Source of the DNA: DASZUK01 sp963844575
GTDB taxonomy: Bacteria; Actinomycetota; Acidimicrobiia; Acidimicrobiales; RAAP-2
Assembly (NCBI GenBank): GCA_963844575.1
Contig: CAWJOU010000005.1
Location: 930,001 to 994,000, forward strand
Direction: 5' to 3'
Length of the DNA stretch: 64,000 nucleotides
In this document: one piece after another, positions 19,497 through 29,326 of the stretch
Layout: each line of letters begins with the position of its first letter
How positions within the stretch are numbered: position 1 is the stretch's first letter
The notes under the pieces: model-generated
Databases searched by the model: none
The model's input: the letters and a program-made list of their open reading frames with translations, nothing else
Told to the model about the DNA's origin: nothing
Made by a program: the position numbers and the translations under genes

Positions 19497-20180
19497 GACG
19501 TCGGGCGAGTCGTCGTCCAACAGCACCGACGCGGCCTGACGGACCTGCCAGTCCCGGTCGTCGAGGCTCCGGCGCAGCGCGTCGTCGGCCGCCGGGTCGT
19601 CGAAGGCCGCCAGCGCGACGACCGCGCGCCGGCGAACCGTCGGCTTGTCGTCGAGCGCGGCCAGCACCGCCGCCATTCCCGCCGGCTCCCCGATCGCGCC
19701 GAGCGCGGCGACCGCCGCCTCGCGGCACCGCGTGTCCTGATGGGTCCTCGCCACCTCGCCGAGCGTCGTCACCGCGCCGGTCACCTCCCGTTCGCCGAGG
19801 GCCCAGCACGCCGCCTCGACGACGAGCGGATCCGGGTCGGCCAGGGCCCGTTCGAGTGCCGCGTCGATCTGTACCGGACCGTCGTCGACGGTGGCGGCTT
19901 CCTGCGCGGCCCGGCGGCGGACGACGGGGGACGGGTCGGCGAACGCGGCGACGACGTCGTCGAGACCGAGGGCGGCCAGGCGACCGAGCGCGCCCAGTGC
20001 AGCGGCGCGGACGGACGGGTCGGGATCTGCGCCGGCGTTCCGGACCGTCGCGTCGTCGCCCCGGTGGCCGGCGATCACGACGTCGCGCCGTCGTGTCGCC
20101 GCGCCCCCTGGCTCGGCGGGTTCCGTGGCAGGATCGTCGGGCACCACCGCGAGTATGTCCGAACCCCGGTCCCCGTCCAT
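19494..20180 (-). CDS. HEAT-repeat protein
   Basis: The roughly 228-residue protein is a solenoid of about five 30-residue HEAT/PBS-lyase-like repeats, for example PDPSVRAAALGALGRLAALG, ADPDPLVVEAACWALGER and DDPAADDALRRSLDDRDWQV. Such folds mediate protein binding; no catalytic residues are expected. ATG 20180 is the longest plausible start and would overlap the divergent protease gene by 26 bases. GTG codons at 20147 or 20144 avoid the overlap and may be the real start. Confidence 0.75.
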   Translation of the reverse strand: MDGDRGSDILAVVPDDPATEPAEPGGAATRRRDVVIAGHRGDDATVRNAGADPDPSVRAAALGALGRLAALGLDDVVAAFADPSPVVRRRAAQEAATVDDGPVQIDAALERALADPDPLVVEAACWALGEREVTGAVTTLGEVARTHQDTRCREAAVAALGAIGEPAGMAAVLAALDDKPTVRRRAVVALAAFDDPAADDALRRSLDDRDWQVRQAASVLLDDDSPDV

Positions 20181-21414
20181 CGAGCCAGTGCCGATCGAGC
20201 CAGTGCCGATCGAGCCAGCGTCGCCGGCCGGCGACGCCGTCGAGACCGGTCCGCCGGTTCCCGACATCCCCGTCGCGCCGGCCCGCCGCCGGCGTTGGCC
20301 GATCGTCCTGGCCGTCGTCGCCGTCCTGCTCGCCGTCTTCGTCGTCATCGCCAGCCGGATCACGCTGGACGACTACGCACTGACGCCCGGCCAGGCCCAG
20401 CCGGTCGGCCCGCTCGTCAAGGTCCCGCCCGGCCGGGCCCACCCCCTGCACGGCCCGATCCTGCTGACCGACGTCTACGTGACGCCCCTCTCGCTGCTCG
20501 ACTACGTGCCGACCTGGCTCGACTCCGATGCGCAGATCGTCAGCGCCAGCGAACTGCTCGGGCCGGACACCCCGGCCGACCAACTGACGACGCAGGGCTA
20601 CCTCGAAATGGCCCAATCCCAGGCCGCCGCCAAGGCCGCGTCGCTCACTCGCCTCGGCCATGCGGTGCCCGAGCACGACGCCGGCGCGCTCGTCTTCGCC
20701 GTCCAGCCGGGTTCGCCGGCCGGTCCGCACCTCCAGGTCGGCCAGATCGTCACCGCAGTGAACGGCCACGCCACGGCCGACGACTGCGCGTTCATCGCCG
20801 CCCTTCACCCCTACGGGCCCGGCCAGACGGTTCACCTGTCGGTCGAACAGTCGACCGTCACCGCCAACGGCGTCATCCGACCCGGCCGGGTCGTCGACGA
20901 GCCGATCCGTCTCGGTCGTCGCCCGGCCGGCGACGAGCAGTCGTCCGGCTGCCCCGGCGTGCACGGCCCGTCGGCCGGGTACCTCGGCATCGTCGTCGAG
21001 ACGCAGCAGGACTTCGACTATCCGTTCCCGGTCGCCGTCGACACCTCCGAGATCGGCGGCCCGTCGGCCGGCCTGGCGATGACCCTCGGCATCGTCGACA
21101 CGCTCTCGTCCGGCCACCTGACCGGCGGACGGACCGTTGCCGCCACCGGCACGATCACACCGACAGGCGCGGTCGGCGACGTCGGTGGCGTCGCCCAGAA
21201 GACCGTCGCCGTCGAGCGGGCCGGCGCGACCGTCTTCTTCGTGCCACCCGAGGAGCTCGCGGCGGCGAAGTCGAAGGACGTTCCGTCGCTGCACATCTAC
21301 GCCGTCTCGTCGCTCGACCAGGCGCTCGACGTCCTGCAGCGGCTCGGCGGGCAGGTGCCGCCGGCACCGATCCAGCCTGGGGAAACACCACATCGGCCGG
21401 GAGCGACGTCGTAG
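20155..21414 (+). CDS. PDZ-Lon (S16) family membrane protease, YlbL-like
   Basis: The 419-residue protein has a short Pro-rich cytoplasmic tail with three VPIEP-type repeats, one membrane helix (RWPIVLAVVAVLLAVFVVIA), an external PDZ domain (FAVQPGSPAGPHLQVGQIVTAVNG) and a C-terminal Lon-type protease domain. The Lon catalytic dyad is present: Ser in EIGGPSAGLAMTLG and Lys in VGGVAQKTVAVERAG. This architecture matches the YlbL/SdrC-type secreted-side proteases of Gram-positives. ATG 20155 overlaps the divergent HEAT gene start region, implying face-to-face promoters. Confidence 0.88.
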   Translation: MSEPRSPSIEPVPIEPVPIEPASPAGDAVETGPPVPDIPVAPARRRRWPIVLAVVAVLLAVFVVIASRITLDDYALTPGQAQPVGPLVKVPPGRAHPLHGPILLTDVYVTPLSLLDYVPTWLDSDAQIVSASELLGPDTPADQLTTQGYLEMAQSQAAAKAASLTRLGHAVPEHDAGALVFAVQPGSPAGPHLQVGQIVTAVNGHATADDCAFIAALHPYGPGQTVHLSVEQSTVTANGVIRPGRVVDEPIRLGRRPAGDEQSSGCPGVHGPSAGYLGIVVETQQDFDYPFPVAVDTSEIGGPSAGLAMTLGIVDTLSSGHLTGGRTVAATGTITPTGAVGDVGGVAQKTVAVERAGATVFFVPPEELAAAKSKDVPSLHIYAVSSLDQALDVLQRLGGQVPPAPIQPGETPHRPGATS

Positions 21415-21425
21415 TCTTCAATTCC

Positions 21426-23535
21426 ATGCCCGACGATCGCCCGACGATCTCCTCCTCGCGGGTCACCGCGGCCGACGTCGCTCGGCACTCCTTCGGCACC
21501 GTCCGCCGTGGCTTCGACGCCCAGGAGGTCCGGGCGTACCTCGAGATGGTCGCCCGCGAGCTGTCCGCCTGGGAGCAGCACGACGAGAGCCTCCGTCAGG
21601 AGCTCGCCAACGCGGAGGAGCGGTCGCAGCACCCCGTGATCGACGAGTCGACGCTGACCGCGGCGCTCGGCCAGCAGAGCGCCGCGGTCCTCCGGAACGC
21701 CCACGACGAGGCCGCCCGCATCACCCTCCAGGCCGAGGAGGCCGCGGCCACCGCCGTCCGGGAGGCCCAGCAACACGCCAGTGACGCGCTCGTCCGGGCC
21801 GAGTCCGGCGCGGCCGAGCGCATCGCCGAGGCCGAGATCGCCGCGGCCGCGATGCACCAGGACGCGCGCCAGGAGATCGCCGTCATGCTCGACGCGGCCC
21901 GCCTCGAAGGCGAGGCCCTCGTCGAGCGGACCCGCGAGCAGGGCCGGGCCATGATCGAGCAGGCGCAGGACGCCCGGCGTCGCATCCTCGCCGACATGGC
22001 CCGGCGCCGCCGGGCCGTGACGCTGCAGATCGAGCAGTTCCGGGCCGCTCGCGACGAGCTGGCCGCCGCCGTCCTCGGCGTCCGCGACTCCGTCGATCGC
22101 GTCGTCGGCGACCTCGTCCGGGCCGACGACGACGCCCGGGCCGCCGCCACCGACGTCGCCCGCCGACAGCCCGGCGACCTGCCCGCCAGCCGCGCTCACC
22201 GCCGACGTCGACCGAGCCGTCGCCGACCTCGAGGGCGCCGCCGGCGCCATCTACGACGTCGAAGGTCTCGGGCTGCTCGCGTCCCGCCCGCCGTCGGCCG
22301 GCGAGCCCGCCGGCCCGGACGACGCCAACGCCCCGGACACCGGTGTCCCCCGTGACGATGCCGCGGTCGAGGACGTCGGCGACGCGGCCGGCGCGCCGGC
22401 TGAGGGCGCGACCGATCCTGGGGAACCGACCGACCCCGGTGGTGTCGACGTCGCCGTCGACCCTGGTGCGCCCGGCGGCCCGATCGACGCCGGGCCGACC
22501 GACGCCGGCCCGACCGACGCCGCGCCGATCGACGGGGACGACGACGGCGCGCCGGCCGACGTCGACGCGGTCGAGGATCTGTTCGCCCGGCTCCGGGCGG
22601 GCCATCCGGTCGACCCGTCCGAGACGTCGTCGCCGGCTGCTGCTGCCGCCTCCGCCGCTGCCGGCGCCACCACCGCCGCCGCCGCCGGCGGCGCCGAGGT
22701 CGAGATCGACGAGACGGTCGTGGTCATCGACATCGTCGACGTCGCGCCCGAGACCGAGGCGGCCGTGCCCACGGCTGAGGCGGTGGCCGCGCCAGCCGAG
22801 TCCGAGACGGCCGGGGAGTCCGACGAAGCCGGTGAGCCCGAGGGGGATGCCGATGACGCGACGGCGCCTGATCCTGTAGACGCCGCGGCCCTCGCCGCCC
22901 GAGCGGACGTCCTCGACCCGATCGTCGCCAAGCTGGCCCGCCGGTTCAAGCGGGCGCTGCAGGATGATCAGAACCGGCTACTCGACCAGCTCCGCAGCAG
23001 TCCGGGGAACGGGTCCGGTGCCCTGCCCCCCGAGGACGACCAGCGGGCTCTCTACGTCGACGCGGCCACCGCCCAGCTACGGGAGGCCGCGGTCGCCGGC
23101 ATCGCGTTCGCCCGGCGCCAGCTCGGCTCGACCCGCGGTCGGGCGCCGGCGCCGAATGACGAGATGGTGGCCAAGATCGCGTCGGGACTGGCCGGCACCG
23201 TCGTCACGCTCCTTCGCCGCCGACTGAGCGACGGGGACGCCGCGGCGGCCGATCCGACCGACCGGGTCGGCGCGGCGTACCGCGAGTGGCGCGGCGGGCG
23301 CGTCGAGCGGCTCGTCGGCGACGCCGCGCTGGACGCGTTCTCGGCCGGCGTGGCCGCGGCCGCCGGCCGAGCCGGGCTCCGGTGGGTGCTCGCCGGCGGC
23401 GGGTCAGGGTGCGCCGACTGCGACGACAACGCCCTGGCCGGGGTGGTCGAAAAGGGCGAGGAGTTCCCGACCGGCCACCACCACCCGCCGGCCCACGCCG
23501 GCTGCCGATGCCTCGTCGTCCCGACTCCAGCCTGA
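21426..23535 (+). pseudogene. DivIVA-like coiled-coil protein with MuF-like C-terminus, frameshifted
   Basis: Two frames make one roughly 700-residue protein. The N-terminus has a DivIVA-type membrane-curvature motif (HSFGTVRRGFDAQEVRAYLEMV) and a long Ala/Glu/Arg coiled coil to about residue 240. After a frame change between about 22140 and 22200, an Asp/Pro/Ala-rich linker follows, then a helical domain (LDPIVAKLARRFKRALQDDQ) and a C-terminal CADCDDN...PPAHAGCRC motif. That motif resembles the C-terminus of phage MuF/gp7 head-morphogenesis proteins. DivIVA proteins organise poles and septa. Start ATG 21426 lies 11 bases after the Lon-type gene, probably in the same operon. Confidence 0.75.
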
Positions 23536-23546
23536 CGTTGGCCGCG

Positions 23547-25220
23547 GCCTAGCCTCGATCATTCGTCCGGCCGTCAGTTGAGCGCATCCGGCACCCGATC
23601 ACAGCGCGCGTAGCCGCTGGCGCTGACATGACCGCCCTGGGGCCGTGCAGGATTCCGAGATGTCCGGTCCGTCTCAGTTGTCACGCCCGTGATCACGCTT
23701 GCGGGTCGGGCGCCGGGACCCGTTCGGCTATGGGAACGCGGCCCGGAGGCGCACGAACGCGGTGGCGAGCTCGCTCGCCCACGGCCAGCGTTGATCCAGG
23801 CGCAGCACCAGGCGCCGTTGGCGGCGCACGAGGAGGCCGGCGATGTGCAGCACCCGGTGGCGCATGGTCTTCGGCTCGGCCTTGGCCAGTGCCCCCTCGA
23901 AGCAGAGAAGCTGGCTCCAGGCGAGGAGTGCCCCGGCGAGCAAGGTGACCGCCACCCAGGCCTGGTTGCGGCCGAAGCCGTCGAAGGGCAGGTTGGAAAG
24001 GCCGCAGGCCTTCCAGCACCGCACCCGGTCCTCGACCCGGGCGTGGCCCCGGTGACGCAGCTCCAACGCCGCGGGGTCGTCGCCCACCGTGTTGGTGATG
24101 AAGCAGGTGTGGCGCCACCCGGCGTGGGTGTCGAACAGGCTGAGCTGGGCGCCGGGGTGGGGGCGCTCCCGGCGACAGACGACCCGCATGTCAGCGGGCC
24201 AGCCCGACAGGGCCACCAGCCCGGTGAGCTCGATGACCTCCGCCCCCTCCCGGATGGCCCCGCCGTGCTCTCTCGCTCCAACCCAGTCCTCCTCTTGGGC
24301 CATGAGCAGGGCGTCACGGACCGAGCCGCCGACCGGGAAGCCGATCGAGTAGTCACAGTTGGCGTCGGCGAGGGCTTCGACGAAGCGATGCGTGGCCCCG
24401 GCCGAGTCGGCCCGCACCAGGATCGGATGGACAACGGTTTCCGGATCGTCACCCTCGTCGTGGCCGAGGCGGTACTCGGACGGGAGGGCCACCATGGCCT
24501 GTTCCAAGAGCTCCAGGTGATCGTCGGTGTCGTTCGGCGCCGCGTTGCCCGGGCGCAGCATGGCGGCCAACGGCTCGGTGGTGGTGTCGCACCACACGGC
24601 CAGTGGGTTGAAGCCGAAGCCGCGCTTATAGGTGGGGGCGGCGTCTTCCTTCTCCGAGTGGGCGGTGACCAGGGTGGAGTCGAAGTCCAAGACGATCGGG
24701 CCGACTGGTGGACACGCCTCCCAGACCTTCGCCCGGGCGCTCGCCAAAGCGAGGGGGATGGCGCGCAGCTCCGAAGAGGTCGTAGCCTGGATCGCCCGCC
24801 AGGCCGTCGCCACCGAGGCCACCGGGCCGAAGAGGTCCTCTTGTTCTTTGAGGGCGGCCAGATCGGCCAGGCAGTCTGCCCCGTCGGCGATGGCCACACC
24901 CAAGTGGGTGAGCACCACGCCCGGATCGTGGGTGTGCCAGGAGATCCCACAGTCGGCCATGGCCACCGACATGGCCCCGGTCAGCCCAACGCGATCGGCC
25001 AGCTCGCAGAGCAGGGCGGTGCCCGCGTGAGAGACCAGATTCCTGCCGTCGGGCATCACGACGGGGCGGCGGACCGAGCGACTACGGTGCACCGGCAAGG
25101 AGCCCTCCTCCTGGTTGCGATTGACTGCGTCAGCAACAGTCATGCTTCCAGGTGAGAGGGCTCTTTACGCGAATACGCGCATCCCTGGATCAGGGGCCGG
25201 ACGAATTATCGAGGCTAGGC
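23547..25220. mobile_element. IS1380-family insertion sequence
   Basis: Terminal inverted repeats of 26 bases lie at 23547-23572 and 25195-25220 and match at 25 of 26 positions when one is reverse-complemented (the left begins GCCTAGCCTCGAT). They bound a 1674-bp element with one transposase gene on the reverse strand, a size usual for IS1380. I see no clear target-site duplication, so the insertion may be old or the true ends may be shifted by a few bases. The right end is 8 bases from the start codon of the UPF0182 gene. Confidence 0.85.
23728..25143 (-). CDS. IS1380-family DDE transposase
   Basis: The intact 471-residue transposase carries IS1380 (Tnp_DDE_1) hallmarks: first catalytic Asp in VLDFDSTLVTAHSEKE, the YKRGFGFNPLAVWCDTT segment, second Asp in ILVRADSAGATHRF, and the late conserved region LPFDGFGRNQAWV, then LLAGALLAWSQLL and HRVLHIAGLLVRRQRR. 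The frame has no interruption, so the element may still be active. ATG 25143 lies 52 bases inside the right inverted repeat. Confidence 0.93.
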   Translation of the reverse strand: MTVADAVNRNQEEGSLPVHRSRSVRRPVVMPDGRNLVSHAGTALLCELADRVGLTGAMSVAMADCGISWHTHDPGVVLTHLGVAIADGADCLADLAALKEQEDLFGPVASVATAWRAIQATTSSELRAIPLALASARAKVWEACPPVGPIVLDFDSTLVTAHSEKEDAAPTYKRGFGFNPLAVWCDTTTEPLAAMLRPGNAAPNDTDDHLELLEQAMVALPSEYRLGHDEGDDPETVVHPILVRADSAGATHRFVEALADANCDYSIGFPVGGSVRDALLMAQEEDWVGAREHGGAIREGAEVIELTGLVALSGWPADMRVVCRRERPHPGAQLSLFDTHAGWRHTCFITNTVGDDPAALELRHRGHARVEDRVRCWKACGLSNLPFDGFGRNQAWVAVTLLAGALLAWSQLLCFEGALAKAEPKTMRHRVLHIAGLLVRRQRRLVLRLDQRWPWASELATAFVRLRAAFP

Positions 25221-25228
25221 TGCACCCG

Positions 25229-28200
25229 GTGCGGACCCCCCAAGACTTGCCGGCGCGCGCCCCGCGGACGAAGGGCCGGGCGCGCTGGTGGATCATCGGC
25301 GCGGTCGTCGTCCTCATCATCCTCCTGGCGTCGCTCAAGTCGTTGGCGACGCTCTACACCGACAGCCTCTGGTTCTCGTCCGTCCAGCTGCACGACGTCT
25401 GGTCGACGCTGCTGGCCGTGAAGGTCGGGCTGTTCGCCTCCTTCGGGGCGATCTTCTTCGTCGGCCTGTGGGTCAACCTCATGGTCTGCGACCGCATCGG
25501 CATCCGCACGGCCACGCTCGAGCCGGACGACGAGCTCGTCCGGCGGTACCAGCAGGCCGTCCGGCCGTACTCCCGGCGGATCTACGCGGCGATCTCGCTC
25601 GTGCTCGCCCTCATCGCCGCGTCCGGGACCGTCGGCGAGTGGAACAACTGGATCCTCTTCACCCACGCCCAGTCGTTCGGGGTCAAGGACCCACAGTTCG
25701 GGATGGACGTCGGCTTCTTCGTCTTCCGACTGCCGTTCCTGCAGTTCCTCGTCGACTGGGGGCTGATCGTCCTCGTCGTCATGCTCGTCGTCACCGCCAT
25801 CTTCCACTACCTGAACGGCGGCATCCGGGCCCAGCGCACGCCACCGCGCGTCCGGCCGGCGGTGAAGGTGCACCTGTCCGTGCTGCTGGCCCTCATCGCA
25901 CTGGTGAAGGCGGCCGGCTACGTGCTGCAGCGGTTCCAGCTCGACACGTCGACGAACGGCTACGTCGAGGGCGTCGGCTACACCGACGCCCACGCCCGGC
26001 TGCCGGCCCTCGAGGTCCTCTTCTTCATCTCGCTCTTCGCGGCGGCGATCCTGCTCTACAACATCCGCCGGCAGGGCTGGACGCTGCCGGTGCTGGCCAT
26101 CGGCATCTGGGCGTTCGTCGCCCTCGTCATCGGCGTCATCTACCCGGCCGTCCTCCAGGTGTTGAAGGTCAACCCGGCCCAGAGCACGCTCGAGCAGCCA
26201 TATATCAAGCGGAACATCGCCGCCACCCGAGCCGCGTACGGCGTCACACACGTCAAACAGGTCCCGTTCGACGGCAGCACGACACTGCCGGCGAACGCGG
26301 TGGCCGACAACGCCACAACGCTGGCCAACATCCGGCTCTGGGACCCCGACCCGAGCATCTCGCTCCCGACCTTCCAGAAGCTGCAGGGGCTGCGGTCCTA
26401 CTACCAGTTCCAGACGGTCGGCGTCGACCGGTACACAGTCGACGGAACCCTCCGTCCAGCTCTCGTCGGCGTGCGCCAGCTCAATCCCAACGACCTCCCG
26501 TCGACCAGCTGGGTCAACACCCACCTCCAATACACGCACGGCGAGGGGATCGCTCTCGCCCAGGCCAACCAGACGACGTCCAACGGCAACCCGGTCTTCT
26601 CGATCAAGGACATCCCACCGGTGTCAGCCAAGGGCCTGCCGACGATCACCCAGCCCGACGTCTACTTCGGCCTCAACGACCCCGGTTACGTCGTTGCCGA
26701 CTCCAAGCAGGCCGAGCTCGACTACCAAAAGGACACAGGCACCGACGTCGAGACGCACTACCAGGGCACCGGCGGCGTCAAGATGGGCTCGTTCTTCACG
26801 AGGGCGGCCTTCGCCGTCCGTCTCGGCACATTCAACCTCTTGATCTCCGACCTGATCACGCCCCAGTCGAAGATCATGTTCGTCCGCACAATCGTCGCCA
26901 TGGCCCAGAAGGCCGCGCCGTTCCTCAGCTTCGACGCCGACCCGTACTCGGCCGTCGTCGACGGCCACATCGATTGGATCCTCGACGCGTACACGACGAC
27001 CGCCGAGTACCCGTACTCGCAGAACGCCGACACCCAACAGGTCCCACCCGGCAGCGGCCTGCCGAGCAGCTACAACTACGTCCGCAACTCCGTCAAGATC
27101 GTCATCGACGCCTACAACGGGTCGATGACGTTCTACGCCATGGACAACGACCCGATCCTCCGGGCCTACGAGTCGGCGTTCCCGCACATGTTCACGCCAG
27201 CATCCGCGATGCCGGAGGCCCTGGCGGCCCACCTGCGGTACCCCGAGGATCTCTTCTCGGCCCAAGCCGCCGTCTACGGCCGCTACCACATCACGTCGCC
27301 GTCGAACTTCTACACCGCCGGTGACGCCTGGAACCTCTCGCCGACCGCCGGCGTCGGGTCGCCGTCCAATGCCCTGGCCGTCACCGTGACGACCAACGCC
27401 CAGGGCGAGGTCACCGGCGGCGCGCCCCAGCGGATGTCGCCGCTGTACCAGGTGCTCGAACAACCCGGCCAGCACACGCAGTCGTTCACGATCTCCGACG
27501 CCTACGTCCCCGCGTCCCAAGGCGCGTCCATCCAGAACCTGTCCGCGTTCATGATGGCCGGATCCGATCCGGGCCAGTACGGGCAGCTTCGCGTCTACGT
27601 GACGACGCCTGGCCACAGCGTCGTCGGCCCGGCCCTCGCCGACTCGTACATCCAGCAGTCGAGCACAGTGTCCCAAAAGATCAGCCTGCTCGATCAACAC
27701 GGCTCGCAGGTTGTCCTCGGCAACATCCTCATGGTCCCGATCGACCAGTCGATGCTGTACATCCGCCCGCTCTACACCGAGTCGACCGGCAACCCGCAGC
27801 CGCAGCTGAAGTACGTCATTGCCGTCTTCGGACAGAAGGTCGGGATGGAGACATCGCTCGACGCGTCCTTGAACAAGGTGCTCGGGACCCACCTCGGGAC
27901 ATCGACATCGTCCGCGGCCACAAGCGGCGGCCAGCCGACGTCCAGTACAACCTCGGTGCCGCCGTCCGCCGTCGCCCAGGCCCAGCAGGACCTGGAGCAG
28001 GCCGCGCTCGACTTCGCCAAGGCCCAGACCGACCTGAAGGCGGGCAACCTCGGGACATACCAGAACGACATCGCGGCCGAGCACGCCGCCGAGACAGCCG
28101 CCAAGAGCCTGCTCGGCTCGGCCGGATCGACCACGACGACCACGACGACGCCGTCCTCTTCGTCGAAGTCATCTCCGAAGTCGTCCTCGTCGAAGTCGGG

Positions 28201-28450
28201 CGCCACGACCACGACGACGAGCGCCAAGAGCACCGGCAGCGGGACGGCCGGGAAGACGAGCGGCACCGGTGGGGCCGCGTCGAGCACCACGTCGACGACC
28301 GGCTCGAGCAGCAAGGCGAGCACCGGCACCGTGAGCGGGACGAAGGGGACGTCCGCGTCGAGCGGCTCGACCGCGACGTCGCCGGCCTCGTCCACCCCGT
28401 CATCGACCACGACGACGACGTCGACAACAACATCGGCCAACGAAGCCTGA
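25229..28450 (+). CDS. UPF0182 family large membrane protein
   Basis: The 1073-residue protein fits actinobacterial UPF0182: about seven membrane helices in the first 320 residues (WWIIGAVVVLIILLASLK and others), a large external domain with IKRNIAATRAAYG, SYYQF and NYVRNSVKIVIDAYNG, and a disordered Ser/Thr/Lys/Gly tail of about 130 residues typical of surface-exposed or glycosylated regions. Function is unknown. The chosen GTG at 25229 begins VRTPQDLPAR and sits 8 bases from the IS1380 end, so the native promoter has been displaced or replaced. Confidence 0.88.
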   Translation: MRTPQDLPARAPRTKGRARWWIIGAVVVLIILLASLKSLATLYTDSLWFSSVQLHDVWSTLLAVKVGLFASFGAIFFVGLWVNLMVCDRIGIRTATLEPDDELVRRYQQAVRPYSRRIYAAISLVLALIAASGTVGEWNNWILFTHAQSFGVKDPQFGMDVGFFVFRLPFLQFLVDWGLIVLVVMLVVTAIFHYLNGGIRAQRTPPRVRPAVKVHLSVLLALIALVKAAGYVLQRFQLDTSTNGYVEGVGYTDAHARLPALEVLFFISLFAAAILLYNIRRQGWTLPVLAIGIWAFVALVIGVIYPAVLQVLKVNPAQSTLEQPYIKRNIAATRAAYGVTHVKQVPFDGSTTLPANAVADNATTLANIRLWDPDPSISLPTFQKLQGLRSYYQFQTVGVDRYTVDGTLRPALVGVRQLNPNDLPSTSWVNTHLQYTHGEGIALAQANQTTSNGNPVFSIKDIPPVSAKGLPTITQPDVYFGLNDPGYVVADSKQAELDYQKDTGTDVETHYQGTGGVKMGSFFTRAAFAVRLGTFNLLISDLITPQSKIMFVRTIVAMAQKAAPFLSFDADPYSAVVDGHIDWILDAYTTTAEYPYSQNADTQQVPPGSGLPSSYNYVRNSVKIVIDAYNGSMTFYAMDNDPILRAYESAFPHMFTPASAMPEALAAHLRYPEDLFSAQAAVYGRYHITSPSNFYTAGDAWNLSPTAGVGSPSNALAVTVTTNAQGEVTGGAPQRMSPLYQVLEQPGQHTQSFTISDAYVPASQGASIQNLSAFMMAGSDPGQYGQLRVYVTTPGHSVVGPALADSYIQQSSTVSQKISLLDQHGSQVVLGNILMVPIDQSMLYIRPLYTESTGNPQPQLKYVIAVFGQKVGMETSLDASLNKVLGTHLGTSTSSAATSGGQPTSSTTSVPPSAVAQAQQDLEQAALDFAKAQTDLKAGNLGTYQNDIAAEHAAETAAKSLLGSAGSTTTTTTTPSSSSKSSPKSSSSKSGATTTTTSAKSTGSGTAGKTSGTGGAASSTTSTTGSSSKASTGTVSGTKGTSASSGSTATSPASSTPSSTTTTTSTTTSANEA

Positions 28451-28550
28451 TCTCGACGACCCGGTGAGATGCCGGTGGCACCTGTAGCGGGAACGAGCGG
28501 GGCCGTGCGATGATCGCGGGGCAGCGCCTTCCAAGGACAACGCGGCTCCC

Positions 28551-28578
28551 CAAGAACGACGAATCAAGAACGACGAAT
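28551..28578. repeat. Perfect 14-bp tandem duplication upstream of a small gene
   Basis: Two perfect, directly adjacent copies of CAAGAACGACGAAT occupy 28551-28564 and 28565-28578, 14 bases before the GTG start at 28593 and just ahead of its ribosome site. Confidence 0.8.
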
Positions 28579-28592
28579 GCGGAGGTGACCTC

Positions 28593-28907
28593 GTGGGCTT
28601 TCTCGACAAGGTGAAGGAGCAGGCAGCGGTGGCCACGGCGGTGGCCAAGGACGCGGCCCAGAAGGGCCAGGCGAAGCTCGACGACTACCAGGCCAAGCGC
28701 GACGCCGACGCTCTGCTCCGCGATCTCGGGGCCGTCGCCTACGCCGAGCAGACCGGCCGGGGTACCGCGACGACCGCGACGGACGTCGAGCAGCTCATTG
28801 CCAAGCTGCAAGCGCACGAAGCGACCCACGGGCCGATCGACCTATCGCCATCGGCCTCCCGGCCGGACGCTCCGGGCTCACCGGGGGCCGGGTACTCAGG
28901 GTCGTAG
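28593..28907 (+). CDS. Small hypothetical protein (104 aa)
   Basis: The product has an amphipathic N-terminal helix (GFLDKVKEQAAVATAVAKDAAQKGQAKLDDY shortened: GFLDKVKEQAAVATAV), then a middle segment LLRDLGAVAYAEQTGRG resembling small actinobacterial proteins of unknown function, and a Pro/Gly/Ser tail. GTG 28593 has an ideal ribosome site (GGAGGTGA). There is no signal peptide. It is followed by the tRNA gene. Confidence 0.75.
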   Translation: MGFLDKVKEQAAVATAVAKDAAQKGQAKLDDYQAKRDADALLRDLGAVAYAEQTGRGTATTATDVEQLIAKLQAHEATHGPIDLSPSASRPDAPGSPGAGYSGS

Positions 28908-29024
28908 GCAGCGGGCGTTACCCGGCACCGTTCCTAGAATCAGGGAATGGGCACGACAGCGGTTTGCCGCCGTCTGCCGGTTGGATCGACCGAGGCCGAG
29001 ACTGCTAACGTGAGCGACTACCGC

Positions 29025-29098
<74 letters not shown>

Positions 29099-29326
29099 CT
29101 TACAGTCATAGCGCAAATAGTTTTCTTGGAGTGACCTCAGGGAATCAGCACGGTGCTCCAATTCCGACATTTGAACCCAGTTCGGTTCATGCTCAATAGT
29201 GGTCGGTCGTTCGAGTCGATCAGCCGGAAGGATTGTCGCAGAGCCCGGCAATATTGATCTGAACTGGGACTCTGTCCAATCAGGGGTGTAGGCGCCAGGC
29301 AGACACGGGCAAGTCCCCCGTGGCCC
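29099..29326. other. Low-GC intergenic stretch after the tRNA
   Basis: I see no coding frame here. The base composition falls well below that of the flanking chromosome. This begins the accessory segment that runs to about 32.0 kb. No obvious second copy of the tRNA 3' end was found by eye. Confidence 0.5.

Noticed and set aside
18688..21393. 901-residue reverse frame opposite mreB and the PDZ-Lon gene
   Set aside because: Low-complexity Arg/Gly/Asp-rich translation typical of the antisense of GC-rich genes; both forward genes have full family motifs.
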